A DNA stretch of 6,157 bases from Sulfolobus sp. SCGC AB-777_G06 (GCA_003086555.1 QEFN01000051.1:1-6157); one strand, 5' to 3'; shown: positions 1 through 5,730, counted from the stretch's first letter. Notes: generated by a model not told the origin, from the sequence alone. Translations and numbers: made by a program.

Positions 1-2
1 CC

Positions 3-12
3 TTATATAAAA
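3..12 (+). promoter_or_regulatory. Possible TATA box ahead of the GC-rich RNA-like block
   Basis: The sequence TTATATAAAA fits the archaeal TATA consensus. Starts about 25 nt downstream would fall near 30-38, just before the first strand of the long-range helix described at 43-153. The window begins at base 1, so the BRE and any upstream gene cannot be judged. The match may be chance in AT-rich DNA. Confidence 0.3.
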
Positions 13-18
13 CATATT

Positions 19-47
19 AGTCAGATCTGGGTAATACAGATCTGACT
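19..47. repeat. Perfect 11-bp inverted repeat with 7-nt loop
   Basis: AGTCAGATCTG (19-29) and CAGATCTGACT (37-47) are exact reverse complements around the loop GGTAATA. As RNA this would be a very stable hairpin; as DNA it could be a protein-binding palindrome or a subterminal hairpin of an IS200/IS605-type element. Its 3' arm (43-47) overlaps the outer helix of the candidate RNA at 43-153, so the two structures compete unless the GGGG run at 48-51 alone pairs with 145-148. The repeat itself is certain; its role is not. Confidence 0.8.
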
Positions 48-153
48 GGGGTGTAGGCCTTTTTGGTTAAAAGCCCGTCGGTGAGCTTAACCTCCTCTGA
101 ACCGGAAGTTGGGCTTGAAGCACGAATAAGGGTGAATTTGGAGGCCCCAGTTA
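43..153 (+). ncRNA. Candidate structured RNA, possibly tnpB tail/omega-RNA relic
   Basis: This block is visibly richer in G+C than its flanks, the usual sign of a structured RNA in an AT-rich thermophile. Perfect helices can be drawn by hand: 45-51 with 145-151 (7 bp, extendable to 43/153 through a G-U pair), 71-76 with 111-116 (6 bp) and 79-82 with 101-104 (4 bp). Alternative pairs 65-70/87-92 and 91-95/140-144 would compete or form pseudoknots. A TATA-like box precedes it and a T-rich stretch (163-195), the usual archaeal termination signal, follows. One plus frame (57-236) is open and reads SLTSSEPEVGLEARIRVN, reminding me of the C-terminal tails of archaeal IS605-type TnpB proteins, whose guide RNA comes from this same part of the gene. 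That resemblance is from memory only. It may instead be an unrelated small RNA, or coding DNA on the minus strand, where one frame is also open. Confidence 0.4.
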
Positions 154-162
154 CAGTGGTTA

Positions 163-224
163 CGACTTTTCTTTATTTTATTTATCTCATTTTTTACACT
201 AAAAAAGAGATTCTCGTACTGAAG
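163..224 (+). repeat. Copy 1 of an inverted ~62-bp repeat with 12-bp hairpin
   Basis: The segment aligns with the reverse complement of roughly 2348-2408, with about 53 of 62 columns identical and one 1-nt gap by hand alignment; the first 18 bases are identical. It starts with a T-rich tract that could terminate transcription of the GC-rich block upstream. It continues into a hairpin: ATCTC (184-188), a bulged A, TTTTTTA (190-196), loop CAC, TAAAAAA (200-206), GAGAT (207-211). The 12-bp stem with a 3-nt loop is kept in both copies despite sequence differences. Similarity ends near 224. It may be a conserved terminator cassette, or the end of a mobile element whose two ends now lie about 2.1 kb apart. 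Confidence 0.7.
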
Positions 225-352
225 TTAAACTTTTAGTCCTCTTTTCCTAATCTAATGCATTAGCTCTTCTCAGTTAACGTACTACTATTTCCCTAAGAAA
301 AATAACTTTCCTTCTATTATACTTAACTGTAAATGATTAGCTTTTTACTCCT

Positions 353-493
353 TTAGAAGACTAAGCCTATAGTTAAAACATAAATAATTAAAGCTATAAC
401 AGTTAAGATATACAATGCATAATTGGCACCGAGAATTGAGCTTTGATTATTTATAATTATATTGTCATACTACTTATCATATGGAAATGCCAT
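353..493 (-). pseudogene. Possible relic of a small membrane protein, one internal TAG
   Basis: From an ATG at 493-491 the minus strand reads MAFPYDK, then a TAG (472-470), then about 38 further codons to a TAA at 355-353. The part after the TAG is mildly polar (IIINNQSSILGANYALY) and then strongly hydrophobic (ILTVIALIIYVLTIGLVF), as in a C-terminal membrane segment. No ATG or GTG follows the TAG at a sensible place, so as it stands only a broken frame is visible. AT-rich DNA produces hydrophobic frames by chance, so this is tentative. I recognise no family. Confidence 0.25.
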
Positions 494-540
494 ATACTTT
501 CGGAATACTCTCTCTATTACTATTTATGGGAATAAACCTC

Positions 541-550
541 TAAATAATAT
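541..550 (+). promoter_or_regulatory. Weak TATA-like element before the 112-residue gene
   Basis: TAAATAATAT is centred about 26 bp ahead of the ATG at 572, the spacing expected for a leaderless Sulfolobales transcript. It is a poor match, and another TATA-like string (565-571) lies right at the start codon, so the assignment is uncertain. Confidence 0.3.
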
Positions 551-571
551 TACCATGTAAATAACTTATAT

Positions 572-910
572 ATGATATCGCTCAATAGATGGAGGATTTC
601 TTCCTATATAAACTGTTTAAATGAGCATTTTAGCGATCCTAAACTGGTGAATTCAATGGCTTTTCTAATAGCTTCAGCTAAGGGGGACGATTTAGAGTTT
701 TTCGCACCTGATACTGATTATGTTGGTTATTTCGATAAATTAGAGGACGTAAAAGGTGAGTGTAGTCAATATGTCAAGATCTTCTCATCTTACGACGAAA
801 AAACTATTAGGGATGTGAGCGTTAAGTTGTGGTACTATTACGCTAATGAAGAAGTGAAGTTTACCGATATAGAGAAAAAGCTATTATCTGAACTAGGTAT
901 TAAGGTCTAA
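572..910 (+). CDS. Hypothetical protein, 112 residues
   Basis: I do not recognise a family. The product is soluble-looking, with no signal peptide or membrane segment. It has an amphipathic start (residues 1-25), a hydrophobic stretch MAFLIAS at 29-35, an acidic middle with aromatic residues (FFAPDTDYVGYFDKLEDVKGE, about 43-63), and a C-terminal part (about 73-112) that looks helical and ends KKLLSELGIKV. There are only two cysteines (15 and 64) and no metal-binding pattern. The ATG at 572 is the most upstream start; M29 (ATG at 656) is an alternative. No ribosome-binding site precedes it, consistent with leaderless transcription. It converges on the HD phosphohydrolase gene: its TAA (908-910) and that gene's TAG (909-907) interlock within the four bases CTAA. 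The two genes are on opposite strands, so they are not an operon. Balanced charge and steady codon use over the whole length argue for a real gene. Confidence 0.65.
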   Translation: MISLNRWRISSYINCLNEHFSDPKLVNSMAFLIASAKGDDLEFFAPDTDYVGYFDKLEDVKGECSQYVKIFSSYDEKTIRDVSVKLWYYYANEEVKFTDIEKKLLSELGIKV

Positions 911-2166
911 TTTCTGAACTGTATAATTATGTTATATTCTTTTTTAAAGTACTCAGTTATTTTATTGGAACTATCATCATCGTAAGCTCCTATATAGATC
1001 CTATGCCTCCCTCGTGGTATAGTTACCGCTTCCTCTTCTCTAAGATCCTTATAATAACGCCGATTACCCATCTTCCTTTCAATCTTGATTTTATCTATAC
1101 TGGTGTTCAACTCTACCTCCCCAATTACTACTTTACCCTTATAATCTAAAACGGTTTTGTAAAACTCATTTTTGTGTTCCGATATAACCTTAAGTAAGTC
1201 ACGTGCTTGAGCACCCTCTATTAACGCCCTCTTGTACTTCCTCCTCTCTACTAACGAGTTATAAAAGTGAGAAAGGTTTGGGTCATTTTTAGCCTTTATT
1301 AGAGCGAGAAACACCGACTCGTCTGTGAATGTCTTGAATTCTTCTAAATTATCCGGAAATTTTAGGAGTGAGCTATCCAAGGCGAACGCGATAAAATAGG
1401 CCATTACTCTGTTGTAAATTTCAATTACTGGATGGTTATAAACGGAACTGTACATGTGAAATCTAGCAAGAAAGAAGTGTTCTAAGTCATCTATCGCCTT
1501 AGGTGGAAATATATACCCTTCTGGTGTTATGCTCATTGTAATGATTATTCTCTCTGGGTCTATGATGCCGAATTTAGCCCCAGAGTAATACGAGTCTCTC
1601 TGTAAGTAATCCAGTCTATCGGCGTCTAAGTCAGAGTTAATGATAAGTTTAATAATTCTTTTAAATTTGTCGTCGTCTTTTGGCTCACTTCTCTCATATA
1701 CTTCACGCATCAGTTTTGAAAGTTCTTTATCTCCCATTTCTTCTAACAGCCTTATCCCTATCATCTCATGAAGTTTAAACAACTTAACCTGAAAACCCGT
1801 GAAATTTAGGATCTGATTATATATATTGGGGTTTATGTATTGGAGGACTTCAAAAGCGAACTCAAAAGTGTGTGAAAAAGGGAGGTGACCTAAATCGTGA
1901 TACAAGGCTAATTTCTTTATCTTATCTTTCAAATCACTTTCTAATTTTATAGTTAAGTCCTCTGTCCGTATTCTGTCTATCATCTTAGAGGCTATGTGAT
2001 AAACGCCTAGAGAGTGTTCGAACCTTGAGTGTCTCATTGATGGAAAAACCATATAAGCCATGCCGTTTTGCATTATGTGCCTAAGCCTCTGGAAATAAGG
2101 GATATCAATCAGATTAGGATCAATTCTTATATTACCGTATAAAGGATCTTTAATGAACTTCTCCAC
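907..2166 (-). CDS. HD-domain dNTP/nucleotide triphosphohydrolase (COG1078/SAMHD1-like)
   Basis: A 419-residue HD-superfamily phosphohydrolase of the dGTPase/SAMHD1 type, a normal length for COG1078. The N-terminus has the family opening (DPLYGNIRID, IPYFQRLRHIMQ, residues 7-33). Metal and catalytic positions are all present: RFEH with H51, HDLGHLPFSH at 90-99 (H90, D91, H94, H99), H133 in KLHEM (position of SAMHD1 H233), and DADRLDYLQRD at 181-191, with D183 matching the last metal ligand. The first 250 residues are the HD core; the rest is the family's variable helical and beta C-terminus. By family it should remove triphosphate from dNTPs or a related nucleotide in the cytosol. Substrate and any role in dNTP balance or virus restriction are inference. 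The start is GTG at 2166, supported by the family-typical N-terminus and a TATA box about 28 bp upstream. Overlap with the convergent 112-residue gene is four bases. Confidence 0.92.
   Translation of the reverse strand: MEKFIKDPLYGNIRIDPNLIDIPYFQRLRHIMQNGMAYMVFPSMRHSRFEHSLGVYHIASKMIDRIRTEDLTIKLESDLKDKIKKLALYHDLGHLPFSHTFEFAFEVLQYINPNIYNQILNFTGFQVKLFKLHEMIGIRLLEEMGDKELSKLMREVYERSEPKDDDKFKRIIKLIINSDLDADRLDYLQRDSYYSGAKFGIIDPERIIITMSITPEGYIFPPKAIDDLEHFFLARFHMYSSVYNHPVIEIYNRVMAYFIAFALDSSLLKFPDNLEEFKTFTDESVFLALIKAKNDPNLSHFYNSLVERRKYKRALIEGAQARDLLKVISEHKNEFYKTVLDYKGKVVIGEVELNTSIDKIKIERKMGNRRYYKDLREEEAVTIPRGRHRIYIGAYDDDSSNKITEYFKKEYNIIIQFRN
930..947 (+). terminator. Possible T-run terminator of the 112-residue gene
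   Basis: A run of six T (940-945) lies about 30 bp past the plus-strand stop, inside the antisense 3' end of the HD gene. Archaeal termination needs only T-rich non-template DNA, so this could suffice, but it is short. Confidence 0.25.
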
Positions 2167-2189
2167 GATTTAAAAAATAAATTTTCCCT

Positions 2190-2199
2190 AATATAAAAA
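2190..2199 (-). promoter_or_regulatory. TATA box of the HD phosphohydrolase gene
   Basis: On the minus strand, TTTTTATATT is centred about 28 bp before the GTG start at 2166. This spacing predicts transcription starting at or within a few bases of the start codon, which explains the lack of a ribosome-binding site and supports the GTG choice. Confidence 0.6.
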
Positions 2200-2347
2200 T
2201 TACATATATATGTAGAATCTCTCAGTAGATCTAAATACACAGCCGATTTATTAATCCTATGAATGTCTAAAACTGAATTCTCCAAGCCCGGGAAGCAATG
2301 ATTCCCTTCTAAGAGGATCATCATTCTCGCCATCGATTTGGATCTCA
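2200..2347. other. Intergenic segment with short GC-richer patch and hairpin
   Basis: Upstream of the HD promoter there is no gene I can support. A minus-strand open frame runs through it (2348 down into the HD start, beginning MRSKSMARMMILLEGNH), but it overlaps the HD gene and its promoter and matches nothing I know. A 5-bp, 7-nt-loop hairpin lies at 2290-2306 (GGGAA/TTCCC), within a GC-richer patch at about 2280-2335. The patch may be gene debris. Confidence 0.4.
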
Positions 2348-2408
2348 TTTCAAAACGGGAATCTCTTTTTTAGCGTAAAAAGGAGATGAGTAAAATAAAG
2401 AAAAGTCG
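2348..2408 (-). repeat. Copy 2 of the inverted ~62-bp repeat with 12-bp hairpin
   Basis: Read on the minus strand from 2408, this segment matches 163-224 (plus): CGACTTTTCTTTATTTTA is identical, and the hairpin follows. Here the hairpin spans 2361-2387. On the plus strand ATCTC, T, TTTTTA, loop GCG, TAAAAA, G, GAGAT give a continuous 12-bp stem with one G-U pair; on the minus strand that pair becomes a C/A mismatch. Compared with copy 1 there are about eight substitutions and one missing T. The sequence before it on the minus strand is unlike that before copy 1, although both copies follow segments rich in inverted repeats. Confidence 0.7.
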
Positions 2409-2442
2409 AAAGGATAATTTTTGTAAAAAAGTTTGCATAAGC

Positions 2443-2517
2443 GAGGGCGGACCTAAATATATTAGGACTAAAGGCACGGGACAGATGAAGCCTTTGGACT
2501 TCACCAAGTTTACCCTC
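2443..2517. repeat. Nested inverted repeats forming a three-armed cloverleaf
   Basis: GAGGG (2443-2447) pairs with CCCTC (2513-2517) and encloses three perfect small hairpins: CCTAA/TTAGG (2452-2466, 5-nt loop), AAAGGC/GCCTTT (2470-2495, 14-nt loop) and ACTT/AAGT (2498-2509, 4-nt loop). The arm and loop sizes and the lack of T-loop and anticodon-loop bases rule out a tRNA. The strand is undetermined. On the minus strand the T-rich repeat copy follows about 35 nt later, mirroring the order of fold and tail at 43-224. It could be a small RNA, a transposon-end structure or coincidence. Confidence 0.35.
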
Positions 2518-2580
2518 AAATACATTCCTAGCTCAAATATTTTTTCCGTGATGAACTTGAACAACTGCTAGGGGCCTTAT

Positions 2581-2635
2581 TAAGAGCCAATGGAAACTAC
2601 TTGACTAGACTAGGAAACGAGGGAAAAAGCTCTTA
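2581..2635. repeat. 7-bp inverted repeat TAAGAGC/GCTCTTA
   Basis: Exact arms lie at 2581-2587 and 2629-2635, separated by 41 bp containing the near-repeat GACTAGACTAG. It overlaps the end of the helix-turn-helix-like remnant. The function is unknown and a pair this short may be chance. Confidence 0.3.
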
Positions 2636-2827
2636 GTTGTAGCATTATGAGATGTTTATTTCGAGACTTTTTAGTTTCTTCTTTTATTTCCCTTATACTC
2701 AACTTATCTTTATTTAACGAAGTTGATGAAATATCTACAATCTTTTGCGTAACTATTCTTCATTTTTAGCTTCTTTTAATCCCCATAATATAAGTTTAGG
2801 TTGTATATTATCAAAATTTAGGAACTT
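2610..2827 (-). pseudogene. Frameshifted remnant with helix-turn-helix-like segment
   Basis: Two adjoining minus-strand frames look like pieces of one protein. From 2827 the first reads KFLNFDNIQPKLILWGLKEA and stops at a TAG (2755-2753). A second frame, open from 2759 to a TAG at 2612-2610, continues IVTQKIVDISSTSLNKDKLS and then IREIKEETKKSRNKHLIMLQ. The order of charged, hydrophobic and turn residues in the second part (LSIREIKEET, then SRNKHLIMLQLRAL) resembles a winged-helix DNA-binding motif. A 1-nt change near 2755-2760 would join them. Just upstream in the first frame is MLA then TAA, so the original start is unclear. It reads as a decayed regulator or the tail of a larger gene. No family is recognised beyond the general motif. 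Confidence 0.35.
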
Positions 2828-3006
2828 TTATGCTAACATTTTTTATTATTTATTAGAGGTACTACTATAAAGTCTAAGTAAAGTGAAAGAGGACATCAAG
2901 GAAATTCTTTGAAGGGAGTTTAGTACCGTAGACGACATGAAAAGAAGTAATGAGGCCTAGTGATTAATAGTCACGAAGAAGGTCGAACTCTACATCGTAG
3001 AGAGTA
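2828..3006. other. Gene-poor stretch with a stop-riddled plus-strand frame
   Basis: No intact gene is visible. One plus frame from a GTG at 2883 reads VKEDIKEIL, stop, REFSTVDDMKRSNEA, two stops, LIVTKKVELYIVESTRKN, stop at 3018-3020. It is rich in charged residues like real coding DNA but broken by three stops without changing frame, so it may be an old relic of a small soluble protein. The minus strand of the same stretch gives less protein-like sequence. Confidence 0.3.
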
Positions 3007-3023
3007 CTAGAAAAAATTAAAAA
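3007..3023 (-). terminator. T-rich terminator after the thermopsin-like gene
   Basis: Directly past the minus-strand stop (3026-3024) the non-template strand reads AATTTTTAATTTTTT. T-rich non-template DNA is the core archaeal termination signal and the position fits. Confidence 0.55.
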
Positions 3024-5651
3024 TTATTTTCTCTTACTAATTAGTAATGCAATAACTACAACTATTATTAAGATTATACCCACAATAATTCCTATGTTTA
3101 CGTAATTATATCCAGAGTTAACTATTAACGTTTTCACAGCAGTCTTACCCCATAAATCTTTAGCTATTAGCGTAATATTATTTTCACCGTTTTGCAACTT
3201 AAACTGATTCTGGGTCGTTGATGAGTAGTTACCTATAAGTTTACCGTTTAAGAAGATAAGATAATACGGATCAGTTCCGCCATTAACTGAAGCCGATAAT
3301 GTAATTGATGTATTATACTGAATGAAGTTTCCTTGAGTTTGCTCTTTAACACTTAACGAAGGAGGTGGGACTACTGACACTGGCTTACTCATATTCACTA
3401 TGTAACCTGCAGAATCTCTCACCGTTACCGTTATTATATAAACTCCTATACTGCTTAAATCTAGTTCCTTAATTGATTCATTACCCACATAACTTCCGTT
3501 AATATACCAAGAAATATAGTAGGGTGGTGTTCCTAGAGATACTGTAACGTTGACTGGAAACTCAGCTCCAGAATCTATAGTAGTTTTAGGTACTGATAAC
3601 TCAACTAGGGGATCAGGGTTAACCATTATAATAACGCTCTTCGCTGACGATACCCCTAGAACGTCTTTTACCATAACAGTAATGTTATATTCGCCAATAT
3701 TAGAAGGTGTGAAATTATACAGTTCATCCCCAATTCCACTGCTTACTAAAGAGTTATTAACGTACCAGTAGTATATAAGGCTTCCAGATCCTCCTTTACC
3801 TATAGCCTTTATTACTTCCCTTAATCCCTTATCCGTCTCAGAGGTATAATTTAATGTAGAAATATAGGGATTGGGATTGATAGTGAAATTATATTTTGAA
3901 ATATTTATACTACCTGCGTAATCCTCAACTTTTATTTGAATGGTGTATTTTCCCATACTATAGCCCTTCATGTTCACTGCGTAATGTGCAATTGAAGTGT
4001 AATTTATAATTTTATGTGTTTCTGATAATATTCCGCTATCATTAGATATTGTAATAGTGATGTTATATGGCTTAGTACCTCCGCTTATTATTGAGGTAAA
4101 GTTAAAGTATGGCAATGCAAGATCTGTATAATTGGTTACGTTGAGTATTTGTACTTTTAAGGGTGGGATTATTGTAAGTGAGAATTCGTAAGATTTTGAA
4201 TTTCCATTAAAATCAGTAAGTTTTATTTTAACAGTATAATTACCTGGAGAAAGCGGATTTAAGAATAAATAATATGTCGATACAGAGGGAAATAGAACGT
4301 AAGTATATCCAGATAACTCGTTCCCACTGCTATTGCTAATTGTAACGTTTAACTTATACGGTAAAGCTCCACCAGAGACGTTTATAGTAAATATATATGG
4401 GAAGTTCTGGTCAGTAGCTTTAGTGTAATTAACAACATTAAATCTCAACTGCGATACATTTTCGTTTAAGTTATTTATAACTTGATAACCGCTACTCACT
4501 AAATAAACACCATTATATGAGACAGTATATAAGTTATCTGCGGATTCCTCAGTATCAAGACCAAAGGGAAAGAGGAATTTAGGGGGTGCTAAAGTTCCGT
4601 TTAAATATTGATAGATCATAGCTAATTCCACATTTGACTCATTAAAGAATGTAAACTCACCACTGCCTCCGCCACCCAATATTAGCTCTGAATCGTAAGC
4701 ATATCCTCCTGCAGTGAAGTTATAACCATCTACTAGGATATATGCTGATAACGTATTAGGTATTAATATAGTGACATTATCGTACCATACTGGTAAACCA
4801 CTCTGGTTCATATACCCAAAAGATATTATGGGACCTTGAGAAGTATATGATGTGTTTATGAGTAAGTATTTCAAAGAGGGTATTAATAGTGTGGAGAAAT
4901 TGGTACCATATACGTAATAGTCCTCTCCGTCATTAGTAACGTAAACTAGTCCATTACCTTTTACACTACTATTAGATAAAATTGAGATTTTACCAGTGAA
5001 ATTCCAAATATTATCTACAAATCTGTAGGAATCGTTATTGGTATAAATTTGTATAACATTCTGCAACCAAAGTTGTTGAGAACCACCTATAGTATTAACT
5101 TGAAGAACTACATTTAACTGAATAGATGCAGAGTATTGACTTATACCAGCTGGTGGTGTTGAATTATAAGCTAGTAATTTGTTAATTTCAACAGCACCTA
5201 TTACACTTTTAATTTTCTCTACATAAGGACTAGTAACACCGTTGTTAACCTTAAGACCATAATCGGCTATACCAGTAGGCAAGGGTCTTGTTAGAATATA
5301 GTAATTTAACGTAACAGGATTATTACTTATGTCATTGTAGAAAACAATATAATATTGCCCACTCAGAGGAAAGAATTTACTAAGGGAATTAGTAGTTATT
5401 GAATATATTGACTGAGATGAACCCGTTTGATTAAATTGATAAAATTGTGAAGGAGTCATAATCATGAACGTTATTGGTGACGATGTGTAAAAAATCACGT
5501 CAATACCGCTTCCTTGTGTAACATTTTCACTAACATAGAGATAGTAGTGAGGAGGTAATAGTATTTGGCCATATAAAGTTAGGGATAAAGTAAAAAAGGA
5601 AAATAATGGAAGAATTAACATTGCCAAAAAAAGTATGTTAAGCAATCTCAT
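3024..5651 (-). CDS. Thermopsin-family (A5) protease-like protein with Ig/PKD-like repeats and C-terminal anchor
   Basis: An 875-residue secreted protein. Residues 1-28 form a signal peptide (MRLLN plus a long hydrophobic run). Residues about 120-390 are the thermopsin domain of acid protease family A5, recognised by RPLPTGIADYGL (122-133), VIGAVEINKLLAYNSTPPAG (150-169), the ASIQLNVVLQ strand (175-184), LWLQNVIQIY (194-203) and FVDNIWNFTG (211-220). Five Ig/PKD-like repeats of roughly 80-95 residues follow (about 402-495, 500-593, 597-678, 681-761, 764-845). Most carry a GG..PY-type early motif and a late GxYxIxVxVxDxxG strand. A transmembrane helix at about 852-872 ends in ISKRK. There are about 38 N-glycosylation sequons and no cysteine, as expected outside an acidophile's membrane. 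Secreted thermopsin itself is about 340 residues, so this is a long, anchored paralogue, probably at the S-layer. Protease activity is inferred. The ATG sits about 27 bp after a TATA box. Confidence 0.9.
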   Translation of the reverse strand: MRLLNILFLAMLILPLFSFFTLSLTLYGQILLPPHYYLYVSENVTQGSGIDVIFYTSSPITFMIMTPSQFYQFNQTGSSQSIYSITTNSLSKFFPLSGQYYIVFYNDISNNPVTLNYYILTRPLPTGIADYGLKVNNGVTSPYVEKIKSVIGAVEINKLLAYNSTPPAGISQYSASIQLNVVLQVNTIGGSQQLWLQNVIQIYTNNDSYRFVDNIWNFTGKISILSNSSVKGNGLVYVTNDGEDYYVYGTNFSTLLIPSLKYLLINTSYTSQGPIISFGYMNQSGLPVWYDNVTILIPNTLSAYILVDGYNFTAGGYAYDSELILGGGGSGEFTFFNESNVELAMIYQYLNGTLAPPKFLFPFGLDTEESADNLYTVSYNGVYLVSSGYQVINNLNENVSQLRFNVVNYTKATDQNFPYIFTINVSGGALPYKLNVTISNSSGNELSGYTYVLFPSVSTYYLFLNPLSPGNYTVKIKLTDFNGNSKSYEFSLTIIPPLKVQILNVTNYTDLALPYFNFTSIISGGTKPYNITITISNDSGILSETHKIINYTSIAHYAVNMKGYSMGKYTIQIKVEDYAGSINISKYNFTINPNPYISTLNYTSETDKGLREVIKAIGKGGSGSLIYYWYVNNSLVSSGIGDELYNFTPSNIGEYNITVMVKDVLGVSSAKSVIIMVNPDPLVELSVPKTTIDSGAEFPVNVTVSLGTPPYYISWYINGSYVGNESIKELDLSSIGVYIITVTVRDSAGYIVNMSKPVSVVPPPSLSVKEQTQGNFIQYNTSITLSASVNGGTDPYYLIFLNGKLIGNYSSTTQNQFKLQNGENNITLIAKDLWGKTAVKTLIVNSGYNYVNIGIIVGIILIIVVVIALLISKRK

Positions 5652-5673
5652 AGATAAAAAGACAATACTATGT

Positions 5674-5683
5674 TATATTTAAA
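5674..5683 (-). promoter_or_regulatory. TATA box of the thermopsin-like gene
   Basis: On the minus strand TTTAAATATA is centred about 27 bp before the ATG at 5651, fitting leaderless or near-leaderless transcription. The IS element probably begins within a few tens of bases upstream of it. Confidence 0.65.
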
Positions 5684-5730
5684 CATTATTAGAGTAATTG
5701 CTTTGTGGACTACTTCAGAATTATACAAAA

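Larger units (their letters stand above)
237..571. other. AT-rich intergenic stretch, no firm gene
   Basis: No convincing intact gene lies here. It contains the perfect 12-bp palindrome CTAATGCATTAG (252-263), a broken minus-strand membrane-protein-like frame (353-493, listed separately), and a 20-codon plus-strand frame (481-543). The latter begins MEMPYTFGILSLLLF and has a TATA-like stretch centred about 26 bp ahead, near 455. That micro-ORF overlaps the minus-strand frame antisense, so at most one is likely real. The rest is A/T-rich sequence with chance TATA-like strings. Confidence 0.5.

Noticed and set aside
481..543. 20-codon hydrophobic micro-ORF with a TATA-like box 26 bp ahead
   Set aside because: It is too short to support, the composition is common by chance in AT-rich DNA, and it is antisense to another weak frame.
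2127..2348. Minus-strand 73-codon frame overlapping the HD start
   Set aside because: It covers the HD gene's TATA box and first 40 bases in another frame and resembles no family known to me. It was kept only as a remark on the intergenic segment.
2443..2517. tRNA gene
   Set aside because: The closing stem is 5 bp, the middle arm has a 14-nt loop, and there is no TTC-type T-loop, no U33 and no CCA-side pairing, so it is not a tRNA despite the three-arm shape.
2370..2564. Minus-strand 64-codon frame from a TTG start
   Set aside because: It runs antisense to the frame above and through the cloverleaf and T-rich repeat. Its leucine/phenylalanine-rich end is simply the translated T-rich tract.
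2386..2571. Plus-strand 61-codon frame beginning MSKIKKSRKDNFCKK
   Set aside because: Its start lies inside the repeat hairpin. The GGAG touches the ATG with no spacing, no TATA box sits at the right distance, and the repeat copy at 163-224 has a broken version of the same start. The nested inverted repeats explain the sequence better.
3550..3771. Plus-strand 73-codon frame
   Set aside because: It is wholly antisense to the well-supported thermopsin-like gene and has no promoter or motif.
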